A stretch of 64,000 nucleotides of DNA. It comes from Agrostemma githago (taxonomy: Eukaryota > Streptophyta > Magnoliopsida > Caryophyllales > Caryophyllaceae). The stretch lies in assembly GCA_958450325.1 (NCBI GenBank), contig OY288257.1:57117938-57181937 (forward strand). The letters are read 5' to 3'. The first letter of the stretch is position 1, and each line of letters opens with the position of its first letter. The position numbers were made by a program, and so were the translations under genes. Below, in pieces: positions 57,312-64,000 of the stretch. Below the pieces are notes generated by a model. It searched no databases. It saw nothing but the letters and a program-made list of their open reading frames with translations, and had not been told where the DNA came from.

Positions 57312-59095
57312 ATGGGGATCGAGAGATTGATCGCGATGCTGCAGGAATGGTCCCGACGTTTTAGGGACACGGATAGGGTGGCTTTGAACCAGACGGGTAT
57401 TTCTCAGCTATATACATTCCACCAGATGTAGGTTGATCGTTATTTCCTTGACGCGTGTTTGTCCTACTGGGACGACATATATCATGTCTTTGCTTTTCCT
57501 CGAGGAGAAATCTGCCCTCTACCCGAGGAGATTGCTGCTGTGGGAGGATGGAACCCGATACTTCATCCTGCCTGTCCCGTATTCGGTCTACGACCCAAGG
57601 AGAAAACTTCGATAATTTTTAGGACTTTCTCATAATGAGGTATCTCGAATGGCCGGGGACAACAACACAGTTTCTTTGATTGATCTGGCTGAGAAATTTA
57701 TGAACCCGTATGATGTCCGGGGCAGACCGATTCATAGCCGTAGGGCTTTCTCTTTTTGTATGCTCCATGTTTATGCTTTTGAAGGTCACATGGATTTGTT
57801 GTCGTGCATGGGTGACGTTCGTCTTTTTACCGTGGTTCACCTGATGGAGACGGAGCACAGTCCGGCTTGGCTTATCACGGGTGAAATCATCCAAGGCTTG
57901 GACAATCGCAAGCGAGATTCGTCTGTCCGTCTAACCGGAAGCACGCGTTTATTGCAGGTATATTACCTCGAATTTTCCCAATTTCTCGATTTTGATTTTT
58001 TTCTTGCGATTTTTCTGCTGCAGTGGGCACTCGATCGAGTGCCCTGGTAAAAAGCCCCATGTTCGTGTTCAGAGATGCCACTCGATCGGGTGACCCCTAG
58101 GCACTCGATCGAGTGCCCTTAGGCGGATGCCTATTTTGCTTCGTGAACTCATATTTTTGCTTCCTTTTTCAGATTTGGCTATACAAGAGGTTATCAGTGA
58201 TAGATCCTCCCCTTGACTCGAGCAATTACCGTCATAATCAGGTGATGACCAGGAGACTGCCTATTGATTTCTCTCGCCAGATTACTCAGAAGTATTGGGA
58301 TGAAGTGTTATCCTTCCATAGCGGTCCGTTCATTCGATGGGTAGTGCCGTGGTGGCCCATCTATGTCTGGACAGGTTTGGACCCGAGGGATAAGGCTCGT
58401 TATCAAGTAATTTTGTCTTCAAGCAGACGATCCATCTTTATCCCGACCGCATACTAAGGCAGTATGGTTGGACCCAAAGAATCCCGGAGAATGAAGCAGT
58501 TGTGAGTGATCCTACCCAACTGACCGATGTGATGTGCGATACTTGGATGCAAAGATGGTACACCCGACATACTTGGCCCATTCCCAAATCTCGCCACTCA
58601 ATCTGGGTTTCAGACTCCTATGTGAAGTGGACTAAAGCAGGTGATGCCAAAGCCCGAGCTGCTCTGAAGGTTGATGAGTCTCTTGACCTGCTGCGAAGGG
58701 AGCAAGTTAGAGACAATAGGGGCTTCTTCGACGAAGGAGACACTCCGGCTACTCTGGTCCGTCTAATGTCAGGTCAGGGAAAGAAGTCTAGGACTCAAGC
58801 TGAAGGGTCTAGTGCTAAAGGTGCGCGGGGGAAAGTGGGCCCCCAGACTGACTTGGAAAGGAGACTTGGCCCAAGACTGGCAGTGCAGGACCGACTTGGT
58901 CCGCGGGACAGGCTACCCGAACATGTACGGGCTCGACTTGGACCGGTGACTGTAGCAGAAGACCCGTTGTCGAAGAAACGGGTTCGAGCTAAGGAGGTTC
59001 CCCTCGTGATTCGGGAACGCTCGCCCCCGCCCCGGCGACCTCGGGTTTCACGCGACCCAAAGGACAAAGGGAAGGGCAAGATGCACGAATATTAG
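57312..59095 (+). pseudogene. Element 3 plant mobile domain gene (antisense to its element)
   Basis: Exon 1 57312-57957, intron 57958-58172 (215 bp, CAG/GTATAT donor and TTTTTCAG acceptor), exon 2 58173-59095. Same PMD landmarks (WDDIYHVFAFP, FCMLHVYAFEGHMD, RWVVPWWP) and basic tail with KKRVRAK. More decayed than its relatives: stop at 57429, a frameshift near 57560, GAA to TAA near 57613, and a frameshift near 58425. The C-terminal 197 codons (58502 onward) remain open through the position that is TAG in Elements 1 and 2, which shows that domain and tail were one protein. Confidence 0.82.
58028..58115. repeat. Three palindromes in the PMD intron
   Basis: Cores at 58029, 58080 (variant ACTCGATCGGGT) and 58103. 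Intervals 51 and 23; the copy expected near 58050 is lost. Confidence 0.88.
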
Positions 59096-59476
59096 TCTCC
59101 TTAATTTTATTATTTAAATATTATTACTATTTTTGCGGTGTGATTTTTTGTGCTTGTCGTTTCCGACGTTTTTTTTTTTTTCGAGCGTATCGGGATTTTA
59201 ATAAAAGACATATTAGTGAATATCGTTCCCGTCTTTTCGTTATTGCAGTGATTGCACCCTTTTGAGGGGTTGCCTACGTATCCACAATTAGCGGAATCAA
59301 ACCAAACGTAGTTCAAAATATGAGTTTTTGCAATTTTCGAAATACATCAAGACTATTAGTTCGAGATGTGTGACAGTAGAATAATTAATTCTAACTTATT
59401 GACTTGCTTATAATTTTTCGAAAATTTGTAAAAGACAAATTTTTATAAATTTTTGCGAATGACATTGAGATAAGGT
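59096..59476. other. Convergent gap between PMD and pol, with conserved block
   Basis: Block 59241-59314 is the reverse complement of 7143-7229 and 31487-31573. No gene. Confidence 0.6.
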
Positions 59477-60760
59477 TTATGGGTAGTAGCGCTTCAACTG
59501 GTCCAAGTTGGTCGGGTTGACGAACTCGGTTCCGTCCAGGTCTGTCAGCATCACCGCTCCTCCTGATAGGACCTTCTTTACTAAATATGGCCCAGCCCAA
59601 CTAGGTTTGAATTTTCCTCTTGGATCAACCAGTAGTAAGGCACGAACCGATTTTAGGACTAGATCCCCTTCTTTGATGTTTTTGGGCCTAACTCTTTTGT
59701 TGAAAGCCCGTTGGATCCTCTTTTGATATATCTGGATATTGTTGAGGACCCGGGACCGCCGTTCGTCTAAAAGGACTAGCGAATCATATCGGGCTTGTAC
59801 CCAATCTGCTTCCGGCACTTGGCTCTCGAGTAAAATCCTGAGGAATGACACTTCTAACTTGACCGGTTGGACCGCCTCCATTCCATATGTCAAATAATAT
59901 GGAGTTGCTCCGGTCGTGGTGCGAGTTGAAGTTCGATACCCCCATAGGGCAAAGGGTATTTTGTCGGGCCAGTCCCGATAATTCTCAGCCATCTTTTTAA
60001 GTATAGTGACAATTGTTTAATTAGCTGCCTCTACCGCTCCATTTGTTTGGGGACGGTAGACTGAAGATGTATGCCTCTGAATTTTGTATTTTGCTAGCAA
60101 TGTAGCGGTTTCAGCTTGAAAGTGGGTCCCGTGATCATTGATAAATTCGTGTGGGATCCCGTATCGGCATATGATCTTATTCTGGATGAATTTGGCCACA
60201 TGCTTGGCGTTCAAGATGCGATATGACTCGGCTTCGACCCATTTGGCGAAATAGTCGATAGCTACCAAAATGAAACAGTGGTCTCCCGTCCCGGAAAGGT
60301 GCACCTTGCCAATTATATCAATACCCCATGTCGAAAATGACCATGGTGATGTCATGGTATATAATAGGGAAGACGGCATATGTTGCACGTTAGCAAAGAT
60401 CTGACAGTTATGACAGTGCTTGACATATAACTGACATTCCGTTTCCATGGTGTTCCAATAATATCCGAGCCTCATAATTTTCCGGGCTAACATATGGGCA
60501 TTCATATGTGGGCCGTTTTTACCGTCGTGTACCTCGGCCATAACCTTTTCGGCCTGTATTTTATCGATACATAGGAGGAGAGCCCCCTATGTCATCTTTT
60601 TGTATAACTTTCCGTCGTCCGTACGAACAAATTGGGTCGCCAATCTTCGCAAGGCCTTCTTGGCCCGGTTCTCAGTTCTCGGGGGATACTCTCCCGTTGT
60701 CAAGTAGGTTAGGACGGCCTGATACCAAGGTTCTGGGTCAGTTATCTCGATATCCTGGAT
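59477..60760 (-). pseudogene. int: Element 3 integrase
   Basis: HHCC zinc domain, IDYFAKW, NDHGTHF (Asn for the usual Ser) and NGAVEAAN are recognisable. Stops: CAG to TAG at 60587-60589 and AAA to TAA at 60017-60019. The C-terminal part (59992-59477) is open and ends at the same place as in Elements 1 and 2. Confidence 0.88.
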
Positions 60761-62590
60761 GGCGTGGATATAGGCCGGCTCGGACCGTCTTTCAACGCAG
60801 ATTGGCATGCTAGTTAGATGCTCCGGGATCTTTAGCAGGGACGCTAATTTGGAAAGTGCATCTGCGAACTGATTTTCTTCCCGAGGTAGATAGATATATT
60901 CCACCTTCTGGAATTGTTTCTCTAGAACCCGTACTCGTGCTTGGTAAGCCACGAGATTGGCGTTCCGAGTTTTCCATTCTTGGAGCGCTTGATTGATGAC
61001 CAGTGATGAGTCACCATGGACCCGGAGGTTCGTTACTCCTAAATCAGCGGCGGCTTGCAACCCGTGAATGCATGCTTCATATTCGGCTGCGTTATTAGTC
61101 ACGTCAAAGTCCAGTTTAATGGATAACGGGGTATGTTCCCCTTGTGGCGAGATTAACAGAATCCCGACTCCGAATCCTCGGAAATTGGACGCCCCATCAA
61201 AATACAAATCTCATGTTTCGGTGTCGGTATGGAATATGTCCTCGTAAGGAAAGGCCCAAGTATCGGTGTGTCCCTCCTCAGATATCGGACTATCGGCGAG
61301 GAATTCTGCCACTATCCGGCCCTTGATGGCTTTTAATGGTACAAATTTGAGGTCAAACTCCGCAAGCATCAAAGTCCATCTGGACATTCGACCGTTAAGG
61401 ATGGGCTTCTCGAACAAGTACTTGATAGTATCCTTTTGGGATAAAACATGTACTTCGTGGCTAAGCATGTAGTGTCGGAGCTTTTTAGTGGCCCAAACAA
61501 GAGCTAGGCACGTCTTTTCGAGCATTGTATACTTGCATTCGTACTCTAGGAATTTCTTACTGATGTAGTAGATAGCCCGTTCTTCCGAATCGACTGTTTG
61601 GGCCAGCATAGCCCCCATGGCTGTCTCGGTCGTTGTTAGGTATAACGACAAAGGCAGACCGGGTTGAGGTGGCATTAATACCGGCGGAGCAGACAGAATC
61701 TCCTTGATTTTATCAAAAGTCATTTGACATTTATCATCCCATAGTACCCGTTCTCCTATCTTCAGTTTCTTGAAAATGGGCTCGCATACCATGGTTAACT
61801 TTGAAATGAATCGGCTGATGTATTGGACTTTCCCGAGGAACCCCCTTATTTCCTTTTCGATTTTGGGTGGCTGCATCTCGGTGATGGCCTTGATTTTAGT
61901 TGGGTCGACCTCGATGTCGCGTTGGCTAACGATATGGCCCAGTAATTTGCCCGACGTTACCCCGAAACTGCATTTCTGAGGGTTCAGTCTCATATCGTAT
62001 TTACGCAGCCTGATGAAGAATTTTTTTAGGGCCGCGATGTGCCTGTTTCGATCTTTGGACTTGACGATCATGTCGTCCACATAGACCTCCACTTCTTTGT
62101 GCATCATATCATGTAATAAAGTAGTGGCGGTCCGTTGATAAGTGGCCCCGGCATTGATAAGCCCAAATGGCATAACAGTATAACAGTAAGTACCCCATGG
62201 TGTAATGAAGGTGGTCTTACTCATATCCTCTTCTGCCATTTTGATCAGATTGTACCCGGCATACCCATCCATGAATGATAGAAGAGCATGATCGGCCGTG
62301 TTATCCACCAGTATATCGATGTGTGGTAACGGAAAATTGTCTTTTGGGCTGGCCTTGTTAAGGTCCCGGAAGTCCACACATACCCGCACCTTGTCGTCCT
62401 TCTTGGGTACCGGCACGATGTTCGCGACCCAGTCTGGATATTCAGACACTTGTATAAAGCCCGCTTTGAATTGTTTGTCTACTTCCTCTTTGACTTTGAG
62501 AGACCATTCGGGCTTCATTCTTCGGAACTTCTGTTTTACCGGCTTACACCCATCTTTGATGGGTATACGGTGCTCAGCTATTTCCCGGTC
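60761..62590 (-). pseudogene. pol: Element 3 reverse transcriptase with two RNase H domains
   Basis: A 513-codon frame (62752-61211) covers RT (VRVCVDFRDLNKAS, MPFGLINAG, YVDD) and the gypsy RNase H. TGG to TGA just after it (61208-61210) separates the second RNase H, which starts YFDGASNFRGFG and retains DGAS, AAEYEA, GDSS and FADALSKLA. Without that stop the dual RNase H part would be open. Confidence 0.9.
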
Positions 62591-64000
62591 TATTCCCGGC
62601 ATGTCCTTGTAGGACCATGCGAAGACGTCTTTGAACTCTTGGAGGAGGTCTGTGAATTGTTTTCTCTCCTCGGGATCTAAAGATAGGCCCAACTTAAGCA
62701 TCTGGAGCTCTAAATTGGTTCCCACGTTGATGGACCCGGTTTCTTCAATCACCGGATCTCGGGATTTCCTTTGTTCGATGATGGACCCGGTTTCTTCAAG
62801 TCGTAAGCAGAACGGTTTTCGTTATTATTATTAATGGTAAATTTTGAGAATAGCTCGAATAGAGCGGCCATCTGATCGTTGGTCAGTGGCGGGATAGGGA
62901 TAGCTCTCGGGACAGGCCCCGAGACTCCAGTGGCTAAGGGAAGAGGGGTTACAGATTGGACTCTAACACCAGACCCTCTAGACTTGGACTCAGAGTCCGA
63001 CTTTGACTCAGACTCAGACTCGGTATCCGGCATGTCTCCCTCGCCGGTGGTTAGCTTATAGACCCGACCCTGGCTGTCGTTCCATTTGATGGTCTTCCTC
63101 CAGGCCCTCTTCTCGTTATCTGCCCCAACTTCGGAGATCGGCTTCGTTGGATTGAACCGGTTGCTGCGGAGGATCAGGTTGACCAGATTATCCTTTGGTG
63201 CGGGGAAGGCATTATCTTCCCCAAATAGAAGCCCTAGCACGGGCTCGGAGTTGTTCTCACCTTCCCTGGACTCGGTTTGAACAAGGGTGAATATATCATC
63301 GGGGATGAAATTACATTCCCGAGCCGTTTTGGTCTTGGGATATGTGATAGTGGGTTGGTAAAGGCCCACTTGGATTGCCCCAAATACTGGAGTGACAAAC
63401 TTGATTACATTTGCCCGATCCACATTTTCCGGGTTCATAGTATACCCCAAACCTAGTCGAGACCCTTCGTTGTTTAGGACCTCGATGATCTTCCCAGCTG
63501 GGAGATGTGGCCTCGAAGTGGCTCCTGGTAGGTAACCCAAGTTTTGTAGCATCGTGTTGATGCTAGTAGTGAAGTAAGGCCTGAAGAGATATTCCTCCTC
63601 AATCATTCCCACGAAGTCGAATCCCCGTGGTTCGGCCCGACTCGTGGCGTTGCAGCTAGCCACGGTCATGGGGGTTGCCTCCAGTGTGCTGACACCGTCC
63701 TGGAGTGGCATCTTGACTTTTCTGTGGAGGGTAGAGGATACGACCTTGACTGCATGGATCCAAGGCCTTCCTAGTAGCAGGTTGAAGGATGAGGTGACAT
63801 CAATCACCTGAAACTCCAATTCTTTCTCGATTGGGCCCGTTATTATTGTCAGCTTAACGGCCCCGACAACCGGTTTTAGGCTTCCGTCGAAAGCCTGGAT
63901 AGTCTGCGCCGTCGGGAGATAGTCGGCCTCGGTGATGCCGAGGGCCTTAGCGGTCCTTAGGGGAAGGACATTTACGGCAGATCCGTCATCAATTAGGGTC
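62591..64000 (-). pseudogene. pro: Element 3 protease (partial) and linker
   Basis: The window ends inside the active-site stretch (LIDDGSAVNVLP, about 63962-64000). LLLGRPWIHA follows near 63756-63785. The acidic run is short here (near 62990-63035). A deletion between two 20-bp direct repeats (62729-62748, 62780-62799) removes part of the segment between linker and RT and shifts the frame. Confidence 0.85.

Larger units (their letters stand above)
54075..64000 (-). mobile_element. Element 3: minus-strand Tat-lineage LTR retrotransposon, 5' part outside window
   Basis: From left: 3' LTR, polypurine tract, PMD gene (plus strand), convergent gap, integrase, two RNase H domains, RT and protease, cut at the protease active site at base 64000. 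Its left junction is identical to that of the truncated LTR at 40207, so both derive from one insertion. Confidence 0.93.

Overview
The window is plant nuclear DNA made almost entirely of nested, decayed retrotransposons. I found no intact host protein-coding gene, tRNA, rRNA, CRISPR array or bacterial feature. The organism is an angiosperm: the elements are plant-type Ty3/gypsy (Tat and Athila lineages) and L1-like LINEs. A Caryophyllales host is possible (recurrent CTCCGTA-type host motifs, Retand/Ogre-like elements), but this is only an impression.

Layout. 1-12344: Element 1, a plus-strand Tat-lineage LTR element whose 5' LTR lies left of the window. It has gag, protease, reverse transcriptase, two RNase H domains and integrase, then an oppositely oriented plant mobile domain (PMD) gene with one intron, then the 3' LTR. 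12345-14164: AT-rich host DNA. 14170-16777: a solo LTR of the same family with target-site duplication CAGTC. 16778-17658: more host DNA. 17675-39407: an L1-like LINE (copy A) with a 16-bp target-site duplication, split by Element 2 (21250-36795), a nearly complete Tat-type element with both LTRs. 40207-42789: a minus-strand Tat LTR with a stub of internal sequence. 42790-47764: a truncated minus-strand Athila-like unit with gag, protease, primer binding site and a 994-bp LTR with 321-bp inverted arms. 47765-53274: LINE copy B. 54075-64000: Element 3, a minus-strand Tat element with 3' LTR, PMD gene and pol, cut by the window edge inside the protease.

Copies A and B of the LINE, their shared downstream flank and the adjacent minus-strand LTR form a direct segmental duplication of about 8.9 kb. 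Both copies carry the same stop codons, frameshifts and LTR insertion site. Element 2 entered copy A, and the Athila-like unit entered copy B, after the duplication.

The most unusual signal is a system of short perfect or near-perfect palindromes, ACTCG-RY-CGAGT, set at 20-21 bp and about 50-55 bp intervals. They occupy three fixed places in the Tat family: four upstream of the LTR TATA box, up to eight in the transcribed LTR leader (spacing 21-52-21-20-21-53/55-21), and up to four in the intron of the antisense PMD gene. The unrelated Athila-like unit carries a comparable array with different arms but the same centre, TCCCG-RY-CGGGA (eight copies). Adjacent copies could fold as RNA hairpins, or sit on one face of the DNA helix. 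The recurring antisense PMD gene with its own TATA box, intron and palindrome cluster is the second main observation.
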